64,000 bases of DNA from positions 124,001 through 188,000 of the forward strand of contig JAAXTM010000003.1 of NCBI GenBank assembly GCA_013336525.1, in the 5' to 3' direction. The notes beneath the pieces are model-generated. The model was given only the letters and a program-made list of their open reading frames with translations. It was not told the DNA's origin and did not search any database. Positions 7,675-16,537 of this stretch are shown here, one piece after another; positions within the stretch are counted from its first letter, which is position 1; every line of letters begins with the position of its first letter. The stretch comes from Geobacteraceae bacterium (lineage in GTDB: Bacteria > Desulfobacterota > Desulfuromonadia > Geobacterales > Pseudopelobacteraceae). The position numbers were made by a program, and so were the translations under genes.

Positions 7675-9678
7675 TCAGACCTCTTTTGTTGGCTGAAGCG
7701 TCTGCCGCTGCGGCAGCAGCACCGTAAACATCGCACCCTGTCCCGGTTCGTTCTCCACTCTGATATCACCGCCATGATCCTTGACGATACCATATGAAAC
7801 GGCCAGTCCCAGGCCGGTTCCTCTCGACTTGGTTGTGAAAAACGGGGTGAACAGCTTTTCCTTAACAGCTGCAGAGATGCCGGTCCCATTGTCACCTATC
7901 GCAATCGAGAAAAAGCCTGTCTCCGGAGCAAACATGGTTGAAACGGACAAAGCTCCCCCCGTTTCCATCGCCTGCAGACCATTTATAATCAGATTGGTGA
8001 ATACCTGCCGTAGTTGATCTTCGTCACCTTCAATAGCACCATTTGAAGCCTGGTACCTCCGTTCAATGTGGTAACTGTTCAGTTTAATCTGATGGCTAAC
8101 CTGTTCAAGGATGTCATCAAGAAGTTCTTCAATATTAAATGGGCGGATAATCTTTTTCTTTGTTCTGGCAAAAGTTAGCAGGTTGGATACAATTCGTTCC
8201 ACCCGGCCAACCTGCTTGATAATGGTTTCCACTTCCGACTGATCAGAGTCATTCAGATGCGCTGACATCTCCAGCAGTTCTGCGTTGCCGCGAATAATCG
8301 CCAGTGGATTGTTTATTTCGTGGGCCACCCCCGATGCCAATACCCCTATCCCGGCCAACCGCTCTGACTGTGCGAGATCCCTCTCTGTATTCAAAAGCTG
8401 AAGACTTTTCTCTTCTAGTTGTGTAGTCCTCTCCAACACTTTCTGCTCCAAAGTCAGGTTAAGTGCCTCGTTTTCAGTGTTCCGTTCCTGCAGTCGTCGT
8501 TTCATAGCATTGAATTCATCGGCTAATAAAGCTATCTCGTCATGGCTGTCGACGCTGATATCAGGCAAATTGTCGCCGGAGGCTATCCTGCGGGCTCCTT
8601 CTTCCAGGGCCCTGATCGGACGGGAAAGGTTAGCTCCGAGCCACGCTGAAAGAGCAACACCTATCATTGATACAAAGAGAAGCACCGCCGTAAAAATCAC
8701 GTTAACCTGGGTGCGTAGCTGCAACAGCGGTTCTTCCGGGATTCCGACATACAGGGCTCCGACAACATCACCATGTAGATCGCGCAGCGGTTCATATGCG
8801 GTAAAATAGCGGGAGTTCAGTACATACGCGCTGCCGATCCACGCACTGCCGCGAGAAATTGACGAGAACACCTCCTCTGACATCAGTGTTCCGATCGCCG
8901 GTTTACCCTGTTCATCCAGAACGCTTGTGGCAATGCGAACATCATCCAGAAACATGGTGACATTGCCACGAACAGTGTTGTCCGCTTCGTTCTTCTTGAA
9001 CAGTACCTGTGTAATGCGATCAACCAGTCGGCTGTTGCCGTTCAATAATACTCCGCCGTAGACTACCGCAATCACGTTGCCGTCAGGGGCCAGCACCGGT
9101 GATGCTGAAACCTGGAATAGTCCGCGTTCCTCTGTTTTTTTTGTGTACTGACGTGCATGGATGGTAGCTTTGACAGGAAGGTTCATTGCCTGTGGCAATA
9201 ACGGGTTTTCTCGCTCTGCCTGGGCTGCTGAAAGCAGAACTATGCCGCTGCTGTGAGCCCCTTTGAGGGCATCGAAAATCAATTTGTCACCCCTGCGGGA
9301 GTCACCGCTGAGCCCTGGATTGGCAGCCCGATAGCGCACTAACCCGTATCTGTCAACCACGGTCAGAAAGCTGAGTCGTTCGTTTCTTGTGATGGTTTGC
9401 AGCGTCGGTATAGAGTTTGAGGTTGTTCCAGACAGTGAAGCGGCCAGTTCCGGTGATTGACCGGTCAGGCGGATGATGTCTGAAAGCCGGGACAGGTCGG
9501 AAAGGAATATCTCGTGGGCTGAATTGAGATGAGATGAAACGTTCTGCAGAGCCTGACTGGAGAAGCGGGTAGTAATAATCGATGCGCCGATAACCCAGCA
9601 GACAACGATTGCTGTCATGAGCGGTACCAGGGTGGCAACGCTCAGTTTAAGGCGTATCGATGTCCGGAGGCGTTTCAT
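7675..9678 (-). CDS. Membrane sensor histidine kinase with double-Cache-like periplasmic domain
   Basis: The product is 667 residues. TM1 lies at about 14-35, followed by a large periplasmic region (36-328) with Cache-like features (RGLFQVSASPVL...VYGGVLLNG; YFTAYEPLRDLHGDVVGALYVG). TM2 is at about 329-350, then HAMP, a coiled coil, and an NtrB-like HisKA domain with the phospho-accepting His in GVAHEINNPLAI. The HATPase has N, G1 and G2 boxes (NLIINGLQAM, DNGTGI, GTGLGLAV). It overlaps the NtrC-type regulator gene by four bases and should be its cognate kinase. The ligand is unknown; Cache domains usually bind small organic or amino acids. Confidence 0.9.
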   Translation of the reverse strand: MKRLRTSIRLKLSVATLVPLMTAIVVCWVIGASIITTRFSSQALQNVSSHLNSAHEIFLSDLSRLSDIIRLTGQSPELAASLSGTTSNSIPTLQTITRNERLSFLTVVDRYGLVRYRAANPGLSGDSRRGDKLIFDALKGAHSSGIVLLSAAQAERENPLLPQAMNLPVKATIHARQYTKKTEERGLFQVSASPVLAPDGNVIAVVYGGVLLNGNSRLVDRITQVLFKKNEADNTVRGNVTMFLDDVRIATSVLDEQGKPAIGTLMSEEVFSSISRGSAWIGSAYVLNSRYFTAYEPLRDLHGDVVGALYVGIPEEPLLQLRTQVNVIFTAVLLFVSMIGVALSAWLGANLSRPIRALEEGARRIASGDNLPDISVDSHDEIALLADEFNAMKRRLQERNTENEALNLTLEQKVLERTTQLEEKSLQLLNTERDLAQSERLAGIGVLASGVAHEINNPLAIIRGNAELLEMSAHLNDSDQSEVETIIKQVGRVERIVSNLLTFARTKKKIIRPFNIEELLDDILEQVSHQIKLNSYHIERRYQASNGAIEGDEDQLRQVFTNLIINGLQAMETGGALSVSTMFAPETGFFSIAIGDNGTGISAAVKEKLFTPFFTTKSRGTGLGLAVSYGIVKDHGGDIRVENEPGQGAMFTVLLPQRQTLQPTKEV

Positions 9679-11030
9679 GTTAAACGGTATTCCGAAATCT
9701 TGCGGTCCAGGGTTTTGCGTGAAATGCCGAGAATCTCAGCTGAACGGCTTTTGTGGAAACCGGTCTCTTTAAGGATAGCGGTGATGTGCTGACGCTCTAT
9801 TTCATCGAGAGCGACCATCTGTGCGGCACCTGCCCCAGTAACCGCTGCTTCCCTGCGTGCGCCAAGAGGCAGCAGGCCGACAGTAATGGTGCCGTTGCGA
9901 GCTAAAATTACCGCCCTCTCCATAACATTTTCCAGTTCACGTACATTGCCCGGCCAGTCGTACTGAAGCAGTGCCTGCAGCGCATCATCATCGATGCTGA
10001 TGACATCCTTTTTCATGCGACGGGTGGAGGCTTTCAGAAAATGCCGGGCCAGCGGTTCGATATCGTCACGCCGCTCACGCAGTGGTGGCAGGTTAATGGA
10101 TATCACATTCAGGCGGTAGAAAAGGTCCTCCCTGAAACGTCCCTCTTTTACCTCGTTCATCAGGTCTTTGTTGGTAGCGGCCACGAAGCGCACATCAACC
10201 TTGCGCGTACGGGTTGACCCCAAAACTATGAAGTCTTTTTCCTGAGTTACCCGCAGCAACTTTGCCTGTACGGCGGGGCTGACATCACCAATCTCATCCA
10301 AAAATAGAGTGCCCCCGTCGGCTTCCTCAAGCAGACCCTTCTGATTCATGATCGCTCCGGTAAAAGCGCCGCGCACATGGCCGAACAGCTGACTTTCCAG
10401 CAGGGTATCAGATAGTACGGCACAGTTAAGGGACACAAACGGCTTGGCTCGCCTTGGACTGTTACGATGCAGGGCTGCGGCGATTAACTCCTTGCCGGTG
10501 CCGGATTCACCCATGACAAGAATATTTGCATCACTTTCGGCCACCTGCAGAGTCAGGTCATAGACCTCTCTAAATGCGGCGCTGCAAAAGATTATGGCAT
10601 CGGAGACGCCGGATCCGCGCTGAAGTTCCTCGCGCAATTGCCGGTTTTCATGAGTCAGGCGGCAGTGATCGAGCAGGCGCTCAAGCATTCCGAGCAGTTT
10701 TTCCTTTGGGAATGGTTTGGTAATGTAGTCGTAAGCACCCTGTTTGATAGCATTGATCGCATCATCGATAGTTCCGTGAGCGGTCATGATTACTACTGGT
10801 ACACCCGGCCAGCGCTTACGGATCTGGTCAAGCATCTGCAAACCATCTAGGTCCGGCATGCGCACATCCTGGAGGATTACATCACACGGCATGATCGCCG
10901 TACTCTCCAATCTCATTAACAGATCCGTCCCGCGCTGGAATGTTTCCACCCGGTAGCCGCTGGCCTGCAGCAGTTTGTCCAGGTAACGCAGTATTTCTGC
11001 TTCGTCATCGCAGATAAATATAGTTGGCAT
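9675..11030 (-). CDS. Sigma-54-dependent response regulator (NtrC family)
   Basis: The 451-residue protein has a receiver with acidic pocket CDDE and phospho-acceptor D55. An AAA+ sigma-54-interaction domain follows, with Walker A GESGTGKE and the GAFTGA loop that contacts sigma-54, then a Fis-type helix-turn-helix at the C-terminus (HKSRSAEILGISRKTLDRKI). It is the first gene of the operon regulator-kinase-YeiH. The divergent hydrogenase operon 240 bases away has a consensus sigma-54 promoter and an upstream palindrome, so this regulator is the obvious candidate activator of the hydrogenase. That link is inferred from position. Confidence 0.92.
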   Translation of the reverse strand: MPTIFICDDEAEILRYLDKLLQASGYRVETFQRGTDLLMRLESTAIMPCDVILQDVRMPDLDGLQMLDQIRKRWPGVPVVIMTAHGTIDDAINAIKQGAYDYITKPFPKEKLLGMLERLLDHCRLTHENRQLREELQRGSGVSDAIIFCSAAFREVYDLTLQVAESDANILVMGESGTGKELIAAALHRNSPRRAKPFVSLNCAVLSDTLLESQLFGHVRGAFTGAIMNQKGLLEEADGGTLFLDEIGDVSPAVQAKLLRVTQEKDFIVLGSTRTRKVDVRFVAATNKDLMNEVKEGRFREDLFYRLNVISINLPPLRERRDDIEPLARHFLKASTRRMKKDVISIDDDALQALLQYDWPGNVRELENVMERAVILARNGTITVGLLPLGARREAAVTGAGAAQMVALDEIERQHITAILKETGFHKSRSAEILGISRKTLDRKISEYRLT

Positions 11031-11056
11031 TGTATGTATCCTTTAGGAATAACGTC

Positions 11057-11072
11057 TGTCTCTGTAGGGACA
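11057..11072. promoter_or_regulatory. Short imperfect palindrome in the divergent regulator/hydrogenase region
   Basis: TGTCTCTGTAGGGACA is an imperfect 16-base palindrome (TGTC outer arms inverted as GACA) about 140 bases upstream of the sigma-54 promoter. It may be a second site for the divergently encoded NtrC-type protein or an autoregulatory operator. It differs in sequence from the palindrome at 11091-11119, so a shared binding protein is uncertain. Confidence 0.3.
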
Positions 11073-11090
11073 AAAGGATACACCGCGAGA

Positions 11091-11119
11091 CAAAAAGAAG
11101 CAACAGCTGTTTCTTTTTG
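11091..11119. promoter_or_regulatory. Candidate enhancer (UAS) for the hydrogenase sigma-54 promoter
   Basis: Nine-base perfect inverted arms CAAAAAGAA (11091-11099) and TTCTTTTTG (11111-11119) flank an 11-base centre that contains CAGCTG. The site is centred about 95 bases upstream of the -24 element, the usual distance for an NtrC-family activator site, and lies between the divergent regulator gene and the hydrogenase operon. Binding is inferred from position and symmetry only. Confidence 0.55.
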
Positions 11120-11197
11120 AGGACGACATTGGAATTATCGTAATGATATTATTCAGGTAAATCAGAATGTTATGAGATTAGTTTAGGGCTTAATAAG

Positions 11198-11213
11198 TTG
11201 GCACGTACGTTGC
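11198..11213 (+). promoter_or_regulatory. Sigma-54 (-24/-12) promoter of the hydrogenase operon
   Basis: TTGGCACGTACGTTGC matches the sigma-54 consensus TTGGCACG-N4-TTGC at every defined position. Transcription should start about 12 bases after the -12 GC, near 11225, leaving a leader of about 45 bases to the ATG at 11270. The site also shows that the in-frame TTG at 11198 cannot be the start codon of the small subunit. Confidence 0.9.
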
Positions 11214-11269
11214 CGTATACATCAGGTTTGCGCAAGAGCTACTTAACTATGCAGGAAGCGGAGGATTGT

Positions 11270-12382
11270 ATGGGTAAAGAGGATCTGTTCCCCGGTGTGA
11301 ACCGTCGGGACTTCATCAAAACATGTATTACTGTTTCAGCCATGCTGGGACTGCCAATTAGCATGGTCAGCAAGGTTGCAGCTGCCGCACAGAAAAGCGA
11401 CAGCAGACCGGCAGTAATCTGGCTTCACTTTCAGGAGTGTACCGGTTGTTCCGAGTCATTGTTGAGATCTTCACATCCAACGGTTGCCAACCTGATCCTG
11501 GACATGATTTCCCTGGACTACCATGAAACGCTCATGGCCGGTTCCGGACACCAGGCCGAGAAATCGCTGCATGATTCGATGACCGCCAACAAGGGTAAGT
11601 ACATTTTGGTGGTTGAGGGTGCTATTCCGACCAAAGACAACGGCATATACTGCAAAGTTGGCGGAAAAACTGCTCTGGAATCTTTGAGAAAAGCTGCTGA
11701 GGGCGCTGCAGCCATCATCTCTATCGGTACCTGTTCCAGTTACGGGGGGATTCAGTCAGTTGGCCCCAATCCTACCGGTGCTGTCGGCGTGCGAGATATT
11801 ATAAAAGATAAGCCGATTATCAACATCCCCGGTTGCCCCCCCAACCCTTACAATTTTCTCTCGACGGTACTTTATTATGTGACTTTCAACAAACTGCCCG
11901 AGCTGGATCAATTGGGCCGTCCCAAGTTTGCCTACGGACGCAAAATTCACGAACATTGCGAGCGTCGTGCCCATTTCGACGCCGGGCGCTTTGCCAAGTC
12001 CTATGGTGATACGACCCATGCAGAAGGCTACTGCCTTTACAAGTTAGGCTGTAAAGGTCCGGCGACCTATGCGAACTGCTCGGTTGTCCGTTTCAATGAT
12101 GTCGGAGCCTGGCCGGTATCAATAGGACATCCATGTATCGGCTGTACCGAACCTTCCTTGCTCTTTAAAACGGCTATTGCCGACAAGGTCCAGATTCACG
12201 AGCCGACGCCTTTCGACAGTTACGCGCCAGTCGATCTCAAGGACAAGGGCAAAGGTCCTGATCCTCTGACTACCGGTGTCATCGGTCTCGCTGCAGGTGC
12301 CGCTATCGGTGTCGGTGCCATGATGGCTAAAAAACTCCCGGATGGGCCTGAAAAGGGGGATAACGATGGGAAAACCGAGTAG
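11270..12382 (+). CDS. hybS: [NiFe] hydrogenase small subunit, Hyb type
   Basis: The 370-residue small subunit carries the Fe-S relay of a membrane-bound uptake hydrogenase. A Tat signal (NRRDFIK) opens it. Cluster ligands are visible in ECTGCSES and GTCSSYGG, PGCPPNPYN, HEHCERRAHFDAG, GYCLYKLGCKGP, and GHPCIGCTEPS. A C-terminal hydrophobic helix (GVIGLAAGAAIGVGAMM) anchors it to the membrane. I start at ATG 11270 because GGAGG lies just upstream and the longer frame begins inside the promoter. The next gene overlaps by 17 bases. In Geobacter this Hyb enzyme oxidises hydrogen at the periplasmic side. Confidence 0.95.
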   Translation: MGKEDLFPGVNRRDFIKTCITVSAMLGLPISMVSKVAAAAQKSDSRPAVIWLHFQECTGCSESLLRSSHPTVANLILDMISLDYHETLMAGSGHQAEKSLHDSMTANKGKYILVVEGAIPTKDNGIYCKVGGKTALESLRKAAEGAAAIISIGTCSSYGGIQSVGPNPTGAVGVRDIIKDKPIINIPGCPPNPYNFLSTVLYYVTFNKLPELDQLGRPKFAYGRKIHEHCERRAHFDAGRFAKSYGDTTHAEGYCLYKLGCKGPATYANCSVVRFNDVGAWPVSIGHPCIGCTEPSLLFKTAIADKVQIHEPTPFDSYAPVDLKDKGKGPDPLTTGVIGLAAGAAIGVGAMMAKKLPDGPEKGDNDGKTE

Positions 12383-13313
12383 ACGTCAGTTTTTCAAAAT
12401 CATGGGGGCAACCGGCGCAGCACTCTTGGCTGGAAGGGGCAGGGCATCAGCATCCGAGGAGCATTCTGTCAATAACGAGACGGTCGGTATGCTTTATGAC
12501 GCCACAAAATGTGTCGGCTGCAAGGCCTGTATGTCCGCCTGCAAGCGGGTCAACAGCGATTATGGCAGCCTTGCCTACGAACAGGCAAAATTTGACAAAG
12601 ATGGTCTCTGGGACGCACCTCAGGACCTGTCCGGTAGTACACGAACCCTGATCAAACTCTTTAAGGAGTCGGAAAAGAGTTGGTCTTACGTCAAGTATTC
12701 CTGCATGCATTGCCAGAAACCATCCTGCGTTTCTGTCTGCCCGGTCAGCGCCATGACACGTGACAAGATCACCGGCACTGTGGATTACAACAAGAATACT
12801 TGTATCGGCTGCCGTTATTGTCAGATCGCCTGCGCTTTCAACATCCCCAAGTTTCAGTGGGATAAAGCAATTCCGCAGATTGTCAAATGTGACATGTGTA
12901 AAGATACCAATCTTGTCAAAAAGGGGATTACCGGTTGTGCCGAGGCCTGTCCGACCGGTGCCATCATGTTCGGTAAGCGTAAGGAACTGTTGGCGGAAGC
13001 CCAGAAACGTCTGCTGGAGAACCCTGGTATTTATGTTAATCACATTTATGGTGAGCAGGAAGTAGGTGGTACAAATCATCTGTATCTGTCAGCCATGCCG
13101 TTTGACAAGTTGGGGTTACCGATTTTGACAAAGGATGTCCCGGCCGAATTTTCCGAGAAAATCCAGCATACGATCTACAAAGGTTTTATCGCTCCGGTCG
13201 CGCTTTATGGAACACTCTGCTTTGTGGCGCTTAAAAATATGAAGGGGCACGAATCAGAAGATAAGAAAAACCGTACTGAAGATGCTAAGGAGGGATCCGA
13301 CCATGGGGCATGA
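12366..13313 (+). CDS. hybA: Hydrogenase Fe-S subunit HybA
   Basis: The 315-residue protein is a Tat-exported ferredoxin-like electron-transfer subunit (SRRQFFKIMG signal). It has ligand sets for four [4Fe-4S] clusters: CVGCKACMSAC, CMHCQKPSCVSVCP, CIGCRYCQIAC and CDMCK...GCAEACP. A hydrophobic segment near the C-terminus (FIAPVALYGTLCFVAL) anchors it. The ATG at 12366 has an AAGGGGG site, better than the in-frame ATG at 12342. It passes electrons from the small subunit to HybB, and overlaps both neighbours, which indicates tight coupling. Confidence 0.95.
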   Translation: MGKPSRRQFFKIMGATGAALLAGRGRASASEEHSVNNETVGMLYDATKCVGCKACMSACKRVNSDYGSLAYEQAKFDKDGLWDAPQDLSGSTRTLIKLFKESEKSWSYVKYSCMHCQKPSCVSVCPVSAMTRDKITGTVDYNKNTCIGCRYCQIACAFNIPKFQWDKAIPQIVKCDMCKDTNLVKKGITGCAEACPTGAIMFGKRKELLAEAQKRLLENPGIYVNHIYGEQEVGGTNHLYLSAMPFDKLGLPILTKDVPAEFSEKIQHTIYKGFIAPVALYGTLCFVALKNMKGHESEDKKNRTEDAKEGSDHGA

Positions 13314-14595
13314 TGAGTTCCAGAAACATGAAGCCAAAATTCTTACCCCATCGTTCATTGTCCTGCTGACTTTGACTGTCATTGGCTTTGCGTTGATTGC
13401 AGTGCGCTTTATCTGGGGATTGGGCGCCGTTTCAAATATGAGCGACGGTTATCCGTGGGGCATCTGGATCACCTATGATGTTGCTGTCGGAACGGCCATT
13501 GCCTGCGGCGGCTATGGTATGGCAATCCTGATTTATATCCGCAACAAGATGCATTATCACCCGATGATTCGTTCGGCGATCCTGACCAGTATGTTCGGCT
13601 ATGGATTGGCAGGCTTTTCGGTAATGGTTGATGTCGGTCGCCCCTGGAACTCCTATAACTTTTTCATTCCTTCCAAATGGCAGGCAAATTCAGCCATGTT
13701 CGAGGTGGCCCTCTGTGTCATGGCATATACGACGGTGCTGTTATTGGAGTTTCTGCCGGCGGTTCTTACCACATTGGAAAAAACGGAGTGGAATACTCTT
13801 CAGCGATTTATGGATATGCTGCATAAGCGGACCGGTATCAACCGTCCGGAGCGTATGGACGAGAGACTCGAGTCAGTGAAAGAGTTGGCGGCATGGTTGA
13901 AGCCGCGTCTTGACAAGGTATTGATCTTTGTAATCGTGCTTGGCATTACGCTCCCTACCATGCACCAATCGTCGCTCGGTTCTCTGCTTCTGATCGCCTC
14001 CACCAAGTTGCACCCGCTCTGGCATACCGGTTTCCTGCCGCTTTTGTTTCTGATCAACTGCATGTTTATTGGCTATTCGATTGCGATTCTGGAGTCGGTC
14101 ATTTCCAGCTATGCTTTCAAGCGTCCCTTTGAAACCAAGGAATTATCAGGGATAGCTAACATTATCCCCTGGCTGACAGTGATCTGGCTGACGGTGGTTA
14201 TCGGCGATCTGACCTGGCGCGGCCAACTGGGGACGGCACTTTCTTTAGATTTCTATTCACGTTTCTTCCTGCTTGATTTCGGCCTTGTAGCAGGTGGTTC
14301 ACTACTGCTGTTCAGTGGTCGCAAGCGTGAATCGGTCCGCTGGCTGTTCGTCTCGGCGGCAATGATAGTTCTGGGTGGTGCGCTGTATCGCTTTAACGTG
14401 TACCTGATCGGTTTCAACCCAGGTAAAGGGTGGCATTACTTCCCGGCTCTGGCAGAGTTGCTGATCACCGTCGGCATCGTGGCCTTCGAAATTCTCGGAT
14501 ATCAGGTGCTCGTCAAGATACTGCCGGTTCTGCCGAAACTGCATACGAGGCAGCAGCTTGATGCAAAAAAACATGATGATCCCGTAACCGTTTAA
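13303..14595 (+). CDS. hybB: Hydrogenase membrane subunit HybB (NrfD-like)
   Basis: The 430-residue integral membrane protein has about ten helices and belongs to the NrfD/PsrC/HybB family of quinone-reactive subunits without haem. The segment SDGYPWGIWITYDVAVGTAIACGGYG is typical of HybB. It should link hydrogen oxidation to the menaquinone pool. The start ATG 13303 is chosen because AAGGAGG precedes it; the in-frame ATG at 13282 lacks a comparable site. It overlaps hybA by 11 bases, and 39 bases separate it from the large subunit. Confidence 0.94.
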   Translation: MGHDEFQKHEAKILTPSFIVLLTLTVIGFALIAVRFIWGLGAVSNMSDGYPWGIWITYDVAVGTAIACGGYGMAILIYIRNKMHYHPMIRSAILTSMFGYGLAGFSVMVDVGRPWNSYNFFIPSKWQANSAMFEVALCVMAYTTVLLLEFLPAVLTTLEKTEWNTLQRFMDMLHKRTGINRPERMDERLESVKELAAWLKPRLDKVLIFVIVLGITLPTMHQSSLGSLLLIASTKLHPLWHTGFLPLLFLINCMFIGYSIAILESVISSYAFKRPFETKELSGIANIIPWLTVIWLTVVIGDLTWRGQLGTALSLDFYSRFFLLDFGLVAGGSLLLFSGRKRESVRWLFVSAAMIVLGGALYRFNVYLIGFNPGKGWHYFPALAELLITVGIVAFEILGYQVLVKILPVLPKLHTRQQLDAKKHDDPVTV

Positions 14596-14634
14596 TCAAA
14601 CAACGAAAAAAGCAAATATACTGGAGGAAACATA

Positions 14635-16314
14635 ATGGCTCGAATAACCCTTGACCCGGTGACACGTATCGAAGGTCACCTGAGAATTGATGTGGAAGTA
14701 AACGGCGGGGCTGTAACCAATGCCTGGTCCTCTGCCCAGATGTGGCGCGGTATTGAAACAATTCTACAGGGGCGTCCACCTGAAGATGCCTGGATCTATG
14801 CCCAGCGCTTTTGCGGCGTCTGCACGACGGTGCATGCTATATCGTCGATCCGCTCGGTAGAGCATGCCCTTGGTGTAGAAGTGCCTTTGAACGCCCAGTA
14901 CATCCGCAATATGATCATGGCCCAGCACTCGGTACAGGATCATATCGTCCATTTCTATCACCTGTCGGCTCTGGACTGGGTTGATGTGGTTTCGGCCCTC
15001 AAGGCAGATCCGAAGAAAACAGCCCAGCTTGCCCAGAGCATTTCTGACTGGTCCGGCAATAGTGAGACGGAGTTTCGGGCGGTGCAGTCCAAGCTGAAGT
15101 CGTTTGTGGAAACCGGTCGCCTCGGCATCTTTTCCTCCGGTTACTGGGGACACCCGGCCATGAAACTGCCGCCTGAAGCCAACCTGATGGCGGTGGCACA
15201 TTATCTGAAAGCTCTGGATTATCAGCGCCGGGCAGCCCAGGTCGGTGCCATTCTTGGTGGAAAAAACCCGCACATCCAGAATCTCTGCGTGGGCGGTGTC
15301 GCTACTGCCATCAACATGGAAAACCTGGCAACCATCAACATGGAAAAGATCGCCGCCCTCCGTACGCTCATGGAAGAGACGCGTGATTTTGTCCAGAAAG
15401 TGTACTATCCGGATATGCTGGCGATCGCCTCGGCTTATAAAGAGTGGTTCAAATACGGCAAGGGTGTCATCAATTATCTGGCCGTGCCGGAAATGCCGGA
15501 AGATACCAAAAACACCAAATTTGCCCTGCCGGGAGCTGTCATCAACAATGGTGACATCAAGGGAGCCCGCATCATCACCAACCATCAGGACGAGTGGCTG
15601 ATCAACAGCATCACGGAAAACGTGGCTCATGCCTGGTACGAGGGAAGCGGCAGTCGACACCCCTGGGAAGGTGAAACCAAGCCGCACTACACCGATTTTG
15701 AGGATAATGGAAAATATACCTGGTGCAAGGCTCCGCGTCTCGACGGTAAAGCGGTGCAGGTCGGCCCTCCGGCACAACTCTTCGCAGCCTATGCCGGCGG
15801 CAACCAGAAGGTTAAAAAACTTGTGGACGATTCCTGCCGGAAAATCGGCGTTGGTGTCGGAGATCTGCATTCCACGATGGGACGTCTTGGTGCCCGTGCT
15901 ATCCGCGCCCACCTGATGGCGGACTATTCAATTGAGTATCTGGACAAACTGGTGGAAAATATTGCCAAGGGTGATAAAGCCTATGCCAATCACACTGAGA
16001 TTCCCAAGGGAGAGTATCGCGGCGTCGGCTTTCATGAAGCACCGCGCGGCACACTTTCGCACTGGATCGTGATCAAGAACAAAAAAATCAAGAACTACCA
16101 GGCGGTTGTACCTTCTACCTGGAACGCTTCGCCGCGTGACGAAAAAGGTGTCATGGGGCCATACGAGGCATCGCTGGTAGGCAACCCGGTTGCGGACAGC
16201 GAAAAACCGCTGGAAGTATTGCGTACGATCCATTCTTTCGACCCCTGTATCGCCTGTGCGGTGCATACAATTGATCCGGAAGGGAAAGAAATTACCAAGG
16301 TCAAGGTAATGTAA
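14635..16314 (+). CDS. hybL: [NiFe] hydrogenase large subunit, Hyb type
   Basis: The 559-residue catalytic subunit binds the Ni-Fe centre. The N-terminal ligand pair is C60/C63 in RFCGVCTTVH and the C-terminal pair is C538/C541 in DPCIACAVH. The 15 residues after H544 form the extension removed by the maturation protease after nickel insertion. The opening RITLDPVTRIEGHLRID is the L1 signature of group 1 enzymes. A GGAGG site precedes the ATG. A repeat element of about 180 bases separates it from the protease gene. Confidence 0.96.
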   Translation: MARITLDPVTRIEGHLRIDVEVNGGAVTNAWSSAQMWRGIETILQGRPPEDAWIYAQRFCGVCTTVHAISSIRSVEHALGVEVPLNAQYIRNMIMAQHSVQDHIVHFYHLSALDWVDVVSALKADPKKTAQLAQSISDWSGNSETEFRAVQSKLKSFVETGRLGIFSSGYWGHPAMKLPPEANLMAVAHYLKALDYQRRAAQVGAILGGKNPHIQNLCVGGVATAINMENLATINMEKIAALRTLMEETRDFVQKVYYPDMLAIASAYKEWFKYGKGVINYLAVPEMPEDTKNTKFALPGAVINNGDIKGARIITNHQDEWLINSITENVAHAWYEGSGSRHPWEGETKPHYTDFEDNGKYTWCKAPRLDGKAVQVGPPAQLFAAYAGGNQKVKKLVDDSCRKIGVGVGDLHSTMGRLGARAIRAHLMADYSIEYLDKLVENIAKGDKAYANHTEIPKGEYRGVGFHEAPRGTLSHWIVIKNKKIKNYQAVVPSTWNASPRDEKGVMGPYEASLVGNPVADSEKPLEVLRTIHSFDPCIACAVHTIDPEGKEITKVKVM

Positions 16315-16330
16315 GGTCTTTAAATATCTC

Positions 16331-16510
16331 ACCGCAGCCAAAAGTAGGCGCTTCTAAGCGAGGACGCAGAGTAACGCAGAGGAAGGCAAAAACAAAGAAA
16401 CGGAAAAATAGAAGCCTTTGATTCACCAGGAAAATTTTGTTTTTATGAATCTGATTTTCCACCTCAAAGATTTTGATGTTCCTCTGCGCTCCTCCGCGTC
16501 CTCTGCGGTG
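16331..16510. repeat. Long imperfect hairpin repeat inside the hyb operon
   Basis: The outer arms are ACCGCAG...CGAGGACGCAGAG (16331-16382) and its inverse CCTCTGCG...CCTCTGCGGT (16481-16509), built from an iterated GACGCAGAG word. The left arm is interrupted by a 30-base stretch (16335-16364) that recurs in inverse orientation at 40061-40090. The loop carries AAGCCTTTGATT (16412-16422). It sits between the hydrogenase large subunit and its protease and ends 27 bases before the protease start, so it could tune relative expression. Confidence 0.8.
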
Positions 16511-16537
16511 AAAAAAGGTTATAAAAAGGTCATAAAA

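Noticed and set aside
7674-7895. 74-residue N-terminal extension of the YeiH-family protein
   Set aside because: It overlaps the kinase gene, is rich in Arg and Cys unlike the family, and GTG 7673 has a good ribosome-binding site just after the kinase stop.
11198-11269. TTG start giving a 24-residue longer hydrogenase small subunit
   Set aside because: The TTG is part of the sigma-54 promoter itself; the ATG at 11270 has GGAGG and leads straight into the Tat signal.
14764-15912. 382-codon antisense frame opposite the hydrogenase large subunit
   Set aside because: It mirrors the codon bias of hybL and shows no domain or ribosome-binding site.
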